From contig NZ_JAMQPR010000001.1 in the NCBI RefSeq assembly GCF_026151345.1, forward strand, positions 2,286,176 to 2,350,175: 64,000 nucleotides of DNA, read 5' to 3'. The stretch is from Leptospira paudalimensis (lineage in GTDB: Bacteria; Spirochaetota; Leptospiria; Leptospirales; Leptospiraceae). The notes beneath the pieces were generated by a model that was not told the origin of the DNA, searched no databases, and worked only from the letters and a program-made list of their open reading frames with translations. A program made the position numbers and the translations under genes. This document shows positions 57,318-64,000 of the stretch, piece after piece; position 1 is the first letter of the stretch, and each line of letters begins with the position of its first letter.

Positions 57318-57720
57318 AAAGAGTTACAAATAATTCTTTTTCATTTTCCTCACTCAGATTTTTTTTAAATACTAAATCTGCTTCTTTGACAACAGGAATT
57401 CCCTTCTCCCAAACGGATTTCCCTTTTGTTGTTAATTTTAAACTAAAACTTCGTTTGTCTTCAGATGATTGGATTCGTTTGACCCAACCTTTTTTTACCC
57501 AACCATCAACTAACCTAGAGATTGTGGTTTTATCTTTGGCCAATCGATCACTTAAGGTTTTTTGGTTCAAACTTTCCTTTTCCATTAGGGGAATCAGTTG
57601 GATCCATTCTTCAAATCGCATCCCTACTCGATTCGTTTCAAACTCATTTGAGAGAAACTTTCGCATCTGGAGTAAAGTTTCACTTAAGTGAATGCCTAAA
57701 TAGGAAAAAATTTCATTCAT
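57244..57720 (-). CDS. MarR-family transcriptional regulator
   Basis: A 158-residue winged-helix regulator. The recognition helix region reads SLNQKTLSDRLAKDKTTISRLVDGWVKKGWVKR, followed by the wing SSEDKRSFSLKLTTKG. It is divergent from the alpha/beta hydrolase gene, and two 19-bp inverted repeats lie between them, so it probably represses itself and that gene and responds to a small ligand. Its 3' end overlaps prmC by 74 bp. The Shine-Dalgarno-like AGGGG is only one base from the ATG. Confidence 0.88.
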   Translation of the reverse strand: MNEIFSYLGIHLSETLLQMRKFLSNEFETNRVGMRFEEWIQLIPLMEKESLNQKTLSDRLAKDKTTISRLVDGWVKKGWVKRIQSSEDKRSFSLKLTTKGKSVWEKGIPVVKEADLVFKKNLSEENEKELFVTLFKIQTSIQFSETKNVPFENYPKSS

Positions 57721-57760
57721 TCCCCTAATTTAAATTAATTATCGTTTTTGACAAGTTTTT

Positions 57761-57779
57761 TAGTTGCATACAGCAACTA
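57761..57779. promoter_or_regulatory. Operator 1, candidate MarR binding site
   Basis: A perfect 7-bp inverted repeat TAGTTGC-ATACA-GCAACTA lies 7 bp after a TTGACA -35-like box (57748-57753) that would serve the hydrolase gene. Confidence 0.65.
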
Positions 57780-57781
57780 TA

Positions 57782-57800
57782 TGGTTGTATATTGCAACTA
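57782..57800. promoter_or_regulatory. Operator 2, candidate MarR binding site
   Basis: TGGTTGTATATTGCAACTA matches operator 1 in 15 of 19 positions and has GTTG/CAAC arms. The centres of the two sites are 21 bp apart, two helical turns, which suits cooperative binding of two dimers on one face of the DNA. Confidence 0.6.
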
Positions 57801-57843
57801 TATAAAAAATGAATACTCACTACATTTGGTGGGAGGGAATGTT

Positions 57844-58698
57844 ATGGAATGGATCTATCAGACAATCCAAAAAGATGGATTTGATTTTTTAATCGCACAA
57901 AACAGTACAAAAGGACCAAACCTTTATTGGCTCGGGAGTGCTTTGTACTACCCAAGGGTGATCCCAGAGGAGATGGCATCCAAATATCACATCACTGTCG
58001 TGGACCAAAGAGGATTTGCGAAGCGAATTGGAGTGACTCCCGAAAATGAATCCATGTATAATTTGGATGTCGTGTTGGACGATTTTTACTTTTTCCAAAA
58101 CCATCTCCAAATCCCAGCCTGTACGATTCTTGGCCACTCAGGCCATGGTTACATGGCGCTGACTTATGCAAAAAAATACCCAGACTGTGTTTCTAAACTC
58201 GTCATGGTAGCAACGGGCCCTAACCATGGAGCTCCGCTCTCGGAACGGGAAACTTACTTTGCAACTTTCGCAAGTGAAGAAAGAAAAGAAAAACACAGAC
58301 AACTCCAAACCAATTTCCAAAACCAAATTGAGTCTCACCCTGAAGGCCTTCCAAACTTTTTCAATTTGTATTGTGTGAGCCAGGATGCATTAGGATTTTA
58401 TGATTTAAAAATGGATTCCACTCATCTATGGGAAGGGATCAAAACCAACAAACTAGCGTTTGATTATTTGTTTGGAAAAGTTTTTGTAGAGATCAATGTC
58501 GAAACCATTTTACCAAATTTAAAACATCCAACCAAACTCATATTAGGAAAGTATGATTTCCAAGTGGCTCCTTATTATACATGGGATACAATCATCGAAA
58601 GATTTCCAGATGTGAAACGATCCGTTCTCGACCATTGCGGCCATTTGCCATTTTTCGAAGACCCAAATCAATTTATGAAAGTTATGGATTCGGAATGA
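57844..58698 (+). CDS. Alpha/beta hydrolase
   Basis: A 284-residue alpha/beta hydrolase. The nucleophile elbow is GHSGHG with the serine near residue 99 (TILGHSGHGYMALTYA), the acid is probably in KLILGKYDFQVAP, and the histidine is in LDHCGHLPFFEDPNQF. No signal peptide, so cytoplasmic. I chose ATG 57844 with GGGAGGG upstream; the longer frame would run through the operators. Substrate unknown; MarR control suggests a xenobiotic or small aromatic or ester compound. Confidence 0.83.
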   Translation: MEWIYQTIQKDGFDFLIAQNSTKGPNLYWLGSALYYPRVIPEEMASKYHITVVDQRGFAKRIGVTPENESMYNLDVVLDDFYFFQNHLQIPACTILGHSGHGYMALTYAKKYPDCVSKLVMVATGPNHGAPLSERETYFATFASEERKEKHRQLQTNFQNQIESHPEGLPNFFNLYCVSQDALGFYDLKMDSTHLWEGIKTNKLAFDYLFGKVFVEINVETILPNLKHPTKLILGKYDFQVAPYYTWDTIIERFPDVKRSVLDHCGHLPFFEDPNQFMKVMDSE

Positions 58699-58761
58699 AG
58701 GGATTGGAACTACGGTAATCTGTTTTTTGGGTATACCAAAACTCTTACACCAAACAATCAT

Positions 58762-58799
58762 AAAAAAAGCCCACTGGCAATATTTCACCAAGTGGGCTT
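58762..58799 (-). terminator. Intrinsic terminator after mdh
   Basis: On the minus strand, a 9-bp stem AAGCCCACT / AGTGGGCTT is followed by a run of seven T residues. It lies about 58 bp beyond the mdh stop. A second 8-bp hairpin without a T-tract (TCCCTACA / TGTAGGGA, 58815-58839) lies between them. Confidence 0.8.
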
Positions 58800-58856
58800 C
58801 CAAGTCAGAAAGAATCCCTACAAAACAACTCTGTAGGGAAAAATCTGTTTTTGGTA

Positions 58857-59840
58857 TTAACCTAACATATCTTTTACTTCGTTTCTTTCTTCTTTTAATT
58901 CATTGTGAGTGATATCAAATTTTTCCTTACCGAAAGCATTGATCTCAAGACCTGTTACGATCTCTACTTTTTTTCCATCAGATTTGAGTGGGTATCCAAA
59001 GATAAGACCTTTGTCTACACCATACTCACCATTGGAATGGCAAGCGGCACTGAACCAATCTCCAGGTTTAGTTGGAGTCACAATGTTATGCACAGTGTCG
59101 ACAACTGCATTGGCAGCAGAAGCAGCGGAAGAAGCTCCTCTTGCAGCAATGATCGCAGCTCCACGTTTTTGCACAGTAGAGATAAAATCACCCTTTAACC
59201 AAGCTTCGTCGCTGATCAGATCTGTTGCTGGTTTTCCTTTGATTTTTGCATTATAAAAGTCTGGGTATTGGGTCGCAGAGTGGTTACCCCAAATCGCAAC
59301 ATTGCTAACATCTTTTACAAGAACTCCTGCTTTTTGTGCCAATTGAGTTTTTGCACGGTTTTCATCAAGACCTGTCATCGCAAACCATCTGTCAGACGGA
59401 ACACCTTTTGCATTATTCATTGCAATGAGTGCGTTTGTGTTACAAGGGTTACCTACAACAAGAACTCTTACATCACTTGCTGCATTTTTTTCGATCGCTT
59501 TCCCTTGAGTTGTAAAAATACCGCCATTGATTTTGAGAAGGTCACCACGTTCCATTCCAGCTTTTCTTGGAACTGATCCTACAAGAAGTGCCCAATTGAT
59601 ATCACGGAATGCTTCATCTAAGTTAGAAGTCACTGATACTTTTTCGAGTAATGGGAACGCACAGTCATCCAATTCCATGATGACACCTTTCGCTGCAGGG
59701 AGCGCTTGTTCCAATTCTAATAACTGGAGTTCGACAGCTGTGTCAGGTCCAAACATTTGTCCTGAAGCGATACGAAATAAGAGTGCGTATCCGATTTGTC
59801 CGGCAGCACCTGTTACAGCAACTTTTACTTTTTTGCTCAT
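58857..59840 (-). CDS. mdh: Malate dehydrogenase
   Basis: Interconverts malate and oxaloacetate with NAD in the TCA cycle. The 327 residues begin [25 protein letters not shown], which is the signature of the cytosolic-like (group 2) enzyme. The catalytic histidine is in [12 protein letters not shown], and [11 protein letters not shown] is conserved. AAGGA precedes the ATG. It starts 29 bp after the DsbA-like gene on the same strand. Confidence 0.96.
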   Translation of the reverse strand: MSKKVKVAVTGAAGQIGYALLFRIASGQMFGPDTAVELQLLELEQALPAAKGVIMELDDCAFPLLEKVSVTSNLDEAFRDINWALLVGSVPRKAGMERGDLLKINGGIFTTQGKAIEKNAASDVRVLVVGNPCNTNALIAMNNAKGVPSDRWFAMTGLDENRAKTQLAQKAGVLVKDVSNVAIWGNHSATQYPDFYNAKIKGKPATDLISDEAWLKGDFISTVQKRGAAIIAARGASSAASAANAVVDTVHNIVTPTKPGDWFSAACHSNGEYGVDKGLIFGYPLKSDGKKVEIVTGLEINAFGKEKFDITHNELKEERNEVKDMLG

Positions 59841-59869
59841 ATAATTTTTCCTTTTTGGTTTATAACCCT

Positions 59870-60919
59870 TTATTGTTTCAGTTCTTTTTGGATGATCTCA
59901 TCGAAGTTTTCAAAAGGTAAGGCACCCGAGACAAAGATCCCATTGATAAAAAATGCAGGTGTTCCACTGACTCCTACTTTTTGTCCGTCTTGGATATCAG
60001 CATCGATTTCAGTTTTTAACTTTGATTGGTCTTTCATACAAGCTTGGTATTTGTCTTTAGACAAACCTGTTTTTAATACCAATGAATCTACATTTGACTT
60101 ACTCAAATTACCACTGTTATCAAATAAGACATTAAAAACATCCCAATACTTACCTTCATCGATGGAACAGTTTGCTGCCATATGCGCATACATTGCGTCT
60201 TGGTGGAATGGGAGAGGGAAATCGCGGAATACCCAACGGATTTGCCCCTTATATTTTTCTCGGAGTTGGCGGTTTACATCTTGGCTTCGTTTACAGAATG
60301 GGCATTCAAAGTCAGAAAATTCAATAACTGTAATCTTTGCATCTTTTGGTCCCATACTTGGATTGTTTTTTTCATCCACAGTCACTCGGATTGCTTCCGG
60401 TTCTTTGATCAAAAAATCAACTGGGTATTTTGTGATGATCTCACGGTATTTGTTTCTGCTATGTTCTTGTTCTTGTTGGCTTTTTAAAAATCCAACAATT
60501 TTCTCTTTTGTTTCAGCGAGAGATTTTCCACCTAACTGTGCTTTGTTAGACATATAAACGTTTAAGATTTCTTCTTCCGAAGGTTCTCTCAAAACCAGAC
60601 CTTCATTTAAAACTTCAGAAGGTTTGATGTTTTTATCTTTTGCAACTAATTCGAATAATTTGTCCTGAGCAAATTCACCAAAGGTATTTTTGAGAAGTGC
60701 CTTGTATTCAGATTGGAATTTGGAATAAGCAATCGGTGAAGAGTCTTTCACGTCACTCAGGTCGTATTTTTTTCCACCGATGCTCACTGCATCCTGGGTG
60801 ATGTATTCTTTCACAAAAGAAGGAACACTGACTAAAAAAAGCACGGCAAAGACAAAATTGGTCCCTATGAAGATTTTAGAGATGGGCGAAGCCATCCACG
60901 ATTTAAAATTATTTTCCAT
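59870..60919 (-). CDS. Membrane-anchored DsbA-like thiol-disulfide oxidoreductase
   Basis: A protein of about 349 residues with one N-terminal membrane helix (about 10-32), a helical region (about 45-160) resembling the SurA-N/PpiC linker type, and a C-terminal thioredoxin-like DsbA domain. The redox motif is CPFC near residue 206 ([12 protein letters not shown]), with the cis-Pro loop [17 protein letters not shown]. It probably forms or isomerises disulfides in the periplasm. I chose ATG 60919, preceded by GGGAAG; ATG 60940 and TTG 60955 are alternatives. Confidence 0.87.
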   Translation of the reverse strand: MENNFKSWMASPISKIFIGTNFVFAVLFLVSVPSFVKEYITQDAVSIGGKKYDLSDVKDSSPIAYSKFQSEYKALLKNTFGEFAQDKLFELVAKDKNIKPSEVLNEGLVLREPSEEEILNVYMSNKAQLGGKSLAETKEKIVGFLKSQQEQEHSRNKYREIITKYPVDFLIKEPEAIRVTVDEKNNPSMGPKDAKITVIEFSDFECPFCKRSQDVNRQLREKYKGQIRWVFRDFPLPFHQDAMYAHMAANCSIDEGKYWDVFNVLFDNSGNLSKSNVDSLVLKTGLSKDKYQACMKDQSKLKTEIDADIQDGQKVGVSGTPAFFINGIFVSGALPFENFDEIIQKELKQ

Positions 60920-61082
60920 CTCTGCCAGCTTCCCGGCCATAAAGCGGGCAATCAAACGGAAAAATCCTAAAAAATGTTTCGATTTTCGCTAAAGCGAACC
61001 TCAATTTGACCGAAAATCTGAGGGAGGGAAAAGGAAAGTTTTTTCTTCAATTTTCGATCCTGAACACGGAGGTTTGGGAACT

Positions 61083-61400
61083 ATGAATACAATCAATATC
61101 CAAGGGAATCCCGGCCTATCCATTCCCCCCACCCTTCCCACTCAAACGGGAAAACAGTCGGAGGAAGGAAAGGAATCTTTCCCTAAAAAATCAAACAACG
61201 AAGTGGCCGTAACAGAAGCCAAAACAAAATCGGAACCGAAAGTAAAACCGGAAGATCTGGTTTTAAAACCAACACCAGCTTCTCTGGAAGAAAAATTAAA
61301 CCAAATCATTTCTCCGGAAGAAGTGAAGGACCTTCTTTCCCTTGTCACAAGGACTCCACTCCCGGAAACAAAAAGCCATAAGGTTGATACAAAAAGGTAA
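61083..61400 (+). CDS. Small hypothetical protein
   Basis: A 105-residue, proline- and lysine-rich, probably disordered protein with a short conserved-looking helix at the C-terminal end (KLNQIISPEEVKDLLSLV). A GGAGG lies about 10 nt before the ATG. The next gene starts 2 nt after its stop, so the two are translated together. No family recognised. Confidence 0.6.
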   Translation: MNTINIQGNPGLSIPPTLPTQTGKQSEEGKESFPKKSNNEVAVTEAKTKSEPKVKPEDLVLKPTPASLEEKLNQIISPEEVKDLLSLVTRTPLPETKSHKVDTKR

Positions 61401-61402
61401 TT

Positions 61403-62041
61403 TTGTTTTTAAGCATTGCCATTTTAGATAGTTTTGTCCTAGTCCTCAGTGGTGTGCTAACAATCTCCATATTAGGACTGGGGTTTGTTGTGTACAACCA
61501 ATTCATCCATCCTATTTTTATGAGAAAAGAATCAGATCGATTTATCCCTGTCCAAACAGGTGATAAATATGATTTAGTCGTGGATGAACTTTCCCGATTT
61601 GCAAGTTTCCATGTTGGTTGTAAAACAGGCCAATTGGCAACACGTTGTAATGCCATCACAGAAGATCATTTGATTTTCCAATTCAAAAAAAGTAGAGATA
61701 GCGAAGATTATACGATTACCGTTCTAAAAAATGGACCCAGTTTTTATAAACCTCCAAGAATGGAACATTATGGAAAAATGGAATCAAAAGAAACTTTTGA
61801 TTCTTATGAGATCATTGGTCACCCCGCTGAATTTAGAATCTCCGATAAAATTACAAAAGACAGAATGGTAAATTTTATCGAAATTTCACTTACATCTTCT
61901 TTTTATTTCAATCGATCAGGAAAAGAAAGGATGAAGTTTACATTTGAAGTTGGTAAAATCCAACCTGGGATCAACAGAAAAGTTAGATTTCGAGGAGATG
62001 TTTATGGATTCGGAAAAGAAGAAGGAGCCGAAGAAGAATAA
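61403..62041 (+). CDS. Hypothetical single-pass membrane protein
   Basis: A 212-residue protein with one N-terminal membrane helix (about residues 8-30) and a cytoplasmic beta-rich domain with two cysteines (GCKTGQLATRCNAI). A PilZ-like or jelly-roll fold is possible but no RxxxR motif is present. The start is TTG 61403; AAGG five bases upstream overlaps the previous stop. No family recognised. Confidence 0.6.
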   Translation: MFLSIAILDSFVLVLSGVLTISILGLGFVVYNQFIHPIFMRKESDRFIPVQTGDKYDLVVDELSRFASFHVGCKTGQLATRCNAITEDHLIFQFKKSRDSEDYTITVLKNGPSFYKPPRMEHYGKMESKETFDSYEIIGHPAEFRISDKITKDRMVNFIEISLTSSFYFNRSGKERMKFTFEVGKIQPGINRKVRFRGDVYGFGKEEGAEEE

Positions 62042-62088
62042 ACTTCGAATCAAAGTTCACCTAACTTATCAATGGTTAGAGAGTGAAC

Positions 62089-63042
62089 TCATTTCATTTT
62101 GATTCGTACGCCTACTCCATCAGGTTTTACCTTCCGAAATTGATACGTGATTCCAGAATCTTTCATGATCTTTGAAACTTTTGATTCCAATTCGTTTAAT
62201 TTTGATTTTAAGGCCTTTCGTTCTAAAAAGATCAGTAAACTTGGACCAGATCCAGAGAGACAATACCCGATCCCTTCTTGTTTTAAAGTATCTGCTAAAG
62301 GAAAAAGTGGAGATGAGTTTGGAATTCGGTAGGGAGTGTGCATTTTGTCTTCCAAACCAACTAGCAGATCACCAAACTTACGTTTATCTAGGAAATGCAT
62401 CCATGCCCCAATTCGCGAAAGGTTAAATATCACATCTGAAGTCACATAGGACTTTGGCAGAGTTTTTCTCGATTCTTCTGTAGAAACAGAATACTCTGGG
62501 GTAAGGACAAAAATGGAAACAGATGATGGAAACTTTTTTCGAAAGTACCTTAATGTCTCACCAAATGTAGAGTAAGCGAAAACAAATCCACCAAGGTAGG
62601 CAGGGAGTGTATTATCAGGATGACCTTCAAATTCTGCTAAGTATTGAGTGAACTCTTGTTCTGTTGGCAAAGATTCGGGACTTAACCTTTTGTGGACTTC
62701 TTTTGCTAAACAGAGTCCAGCAACAATCGCAGATGCACTAGACCCAAGCCCACCTTTTAAAGGCAAAGCCAATGTCATTTTACAATGATAAGGTGGAGGT
62801 GTGAGATCCTTTGCAAATTTCGAAAAATATGACAAATAGGAAGACAAAACCAAATCTTCTTTTTTGGAGAAAGGTAAGGTTTTTCCATTTTTTAATTCTG
62901 TTTTGGTTTCTGTAATTTCTTTTGAAAATTGGAATTCAAATTCATTATGGATGTCAAGGGCAAGGCCCATGAGGTCAAACCCAGGACCTAAATTGGCAGA
63001 AGTCCCTGGCACTTTGATCTGTATCTTAGGAAGGCGAACCAT
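62089..63042 (-). CDS. thrB: Homoserine kinase
   Basis: Phosphorylates homoserine in threonine synthesis. The 317 residues are a GHMP kinase: the N-terminal substrate motif is KVPGTSANLGPGFDLMGLAL, the ATP motif PLKGGLGSSASAIVAG lies at about residues 92-107, and a late GYCLSGSGPSLLIF motif is present. It is followed on the same strand by nothing in the window; the phytoene-desaturase-like gene lies 34 bp upstream. No thrA or thrC gene is visible. Confidence 0.93.
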   Translation of the reverse strand: MVRLPKIQIKVPGTSANLGPGFDLMGLALDIHNEFEFQFSKEITETKTELKNGKTLPFSKKEDLVLSSYLSYFSKFAKDLTPPPYHCKMTLALPLKGGLGSSASAIVAGLCLAKEVHKRLSPESLPTEQEFTQYLAEFEGHPDNTLPAYLGGFVFAYSTFGETLRYFRKKFPSSVSIFVLTPEYSVSTEESRKTLPKSYVTSDVIFNLSRIGAWMHFLDKRKFGDLLVGLEDKMHTPYRIPNSSPLFPLADTLKQEGIGYCLSGSGPSLLIFLERKALKSKLNELESKVSKIMKDSGITYQFRKVKPDGVGVRIKMK

Positions 63043-63076
63043 CGTTTCGCCCAGGCTCTAGGATTCGGTTCGGAAA

Positions 63077-64000
63077 TCAACCGAACTTTCGGGATTCAAA
63101 TTGTTCCACGGCATTGAGCCCACCAAGTACAACTGCTGGAATCCCCTGACCTGGATACACTGTGTCACCTGTCAGTAAAAGTGTTGGATCTTCTGAACGA
63201 TTGGATACCATTCGAAACGGATTAAAAAAATAAAAGGAAGGGATTCCTCCGACACGTCCCCATTTGCGTCCCGTCCAAGTTTGCCAAGTAACAGGTGTTG
63301 CAGAATGGTAAAACAAGATATTCGGAAGTTTGAACCAATCAAAGTTTTTTTCCAAAGCAGATAGAATCATGGATTCGATTTCTTTTTTCCGAATCTGGTA
63401 GTCTTTGTCGCGTTTCCAATTCTCAGGATATTCTAGATGAGTTGAAACCGATAAGATCCGGATTCCTTCTTTGGATCGGAGTTTGTCTTCTGGGTGTGAA
63501 ATGGATACGAATACTGATCGCCCTCCTCCGTGGGGAAGTGAGACTTCCAAATGAATTTGGTGGTGGAGGCATTCCTCTTGATGAGAATGTTCCTGAGAAC
63601 CTACTTGGATGGCAATTCCCATGGTAAAGGCTCCCCATATCCCATTTTCCATTTGTTTGGCCTTCGTTTTTAATTTTGGTAGACTTTCAGTGATTGTGAC
63701 TAAGTTCCATATCGGAAGGTTTGATACAAGGATAGGTGCAGAAAAAATAGAATTTTCTCTATTTTTTGTTTTCACTTCCCAAATCGTGTTAGGATTCGAT
63801 GGAAAGGAGGGAGATTCACCTAACGTTTCTTTATTGGAATAATCTGAAGGGTTTTCATAAACCTTTTTGGTTAAATGAATCACTTCCTGCTTTGGAAGAA
63901 ACTCTCCGCCTAATGCACGTATTCGTTTGATGACAGTTTGGGAAAGTTCCAACATGCCACCAGTCACTATATAATTTTGTAAGTTCGGATACGTGAGTCC
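63077..64000 (-). CDS. Phytoene desaturase/CrtI-like FAD oxidoreductase (5' end cut by window edge)
   Basis: About 307 codons of the C-terminal part are visible; the frame remains open through base 64000, so the N-terminus with the FAD-binding motif is missing. The C-terminal FAD signature GDTVYPGQGIPAVVLGGLNAVEQ and the upstream TGGMLELSQTVIKRIRALGGEF segment match the carotenoid desaturase/isomerase family. It may take part in carotenoid synthesis, since pigmented leptospires are known, but related retinol-saturase-like enzymes cannot be excluded. Co-transcription with thrB is possible (34 bp apart). Confidence 0.8.
   Translation of the reverse strand, partial: GLTYPNLQNYIVTGGMLELSQTVIKRIRALGGEFLPKQEVIHLTKKVYENPSDYSNKETLGESPSFPSNPNTIWEVKTKNRENSIFSAPILVSNLPIWNLVTITESLPKLKTKAKQMENGIWGAFTMGIAIQVGSQEHSHQEECLHHQIHLEVSLPHGGGRSVFVSISHPEDKLRSKEGIRILSVSTHLEYPENWKRDKDYQIRKKEIESMILSALEKNFDWFKLPNILFYHSATPVTWQTWTGRKWGRVGGIPSFYFFNPFRMVSNRSEDPTLLLTGDTVYPGQGIPAVVLGGLNAVEQFESRKFG

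Noticed and set aside
58815..58839. Second hairpin between the hydrolase and mdh genes as a terminator
   Set aside because: The 8-bp stem has no T-tract on either strand; it is mentioned only with the mdh terminator.

Overview
The window is a dense, low-to-moderate GC bacterial chromosome segment that looks like Leptospira, probably a free-living (saprophytic) member. The evidence is a HemC-HemD fusion inside a hemA-CD-B-L-E-N-G operon with an unusually short HemA, a TGACA-N6-TGACA element upstream of hemA (the HemR 'hem-box' as I recall it from the Leptospira literature), a flgE/flgD/fliK flagellar block, a MASE1 sensor kinase, many signal-peptide or TPR proteins without known names, and a complete sulfate-to-cysteine route. 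No insertion sequence, prophage, CRISPR array, rRNA or replication origin was found. Nearly all intergenic gaps are under 200 bp. Assignments rest on reading translated motifs; no database search was run.

Layout. 1-10.5 kb: a sensor kinase cut by the left edge, trpC, a STAS anti-anti-sigma protein, murD, an enoyl-ACP reductase (fabI type), and a three-gene minus-strand unit (TTG-start TPR protein with a methyltransferase-like C-terminus, a polytopic membrane protein, and a GAF/HD-GYP phosphodiesterase). 10.6-14.3 kb: flagellar hook genes flgE, flgD and a fliK-like gene. 14.5-27.4 kb: sulfur assimilation, with the sulfate ABC importer (cysP/sbp-T-W-A), APS reductase (cysH), ATP sulfurylase (cysD-cysN), a TauD/SyrP-type dioxygenase, sulfite reductase (cysJ-cysI) and the siroheme enzymes (cobA plus a Met8/SirC-like dehydrogenase) that make its cofactor. 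27.4-30.9 kb: a lipoprotein, a NERD-ATPase protein overlapping the RNase P RNA gene, a small secreted protein and msrB. 31-42.2 kb: the translationally coupled haem operon, with hemH converging on it and lying downstream of topA and cysK. 42-50.4 kb: cysK, a HEAT-repeat protein, a PhaR-like regulator, several proteins of unknown function, a TlpA-like thioredoxin, a UbiA/DPPR-synthase-like prenyltransferase and a KtrB/TrkH potassium channel subunit. 50.5-64 kb: fusA, a LysM/degenerate M23 protein, an amidohydrolase, two cyclic-nucleotide-domain proteins, tRNA-Arg(CCT), prmC, a marR/hydrolase divergent pair with tandem operators, mdh, a DsbA-like protein, two small hypothetical genes, thrB, and a phytoene-desaturase-like gene cut by the right edge.

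Functional links. HemCD makes uroporphyrinogen III, which feeds haem (HemE-N-G-H) and, through CobA and the Met8-like enzyme, siroheme for CysI. Sulfide from CysJI is used by CysK. CysH has the four-cysteine iron-sulfur signature of APS reductases and no APS kinase is present, so the route probably bypasses PAPS.

Points most worth a second look: topA lacks a canonical start codon ahead of its essential Toprim glutamate; the rnpB P1 helix is shared with the 3' end of a convergent NERD-ATPase gene; the HD-GYP protein has a large insertion inside its catalytic domain; FlgE contains no cysteine; tandem 19-bp operators lie in the marR/hydrolase intergenic region; and a tRNA sits inside an mRNA operon with gaps of 2 and 6 nt.
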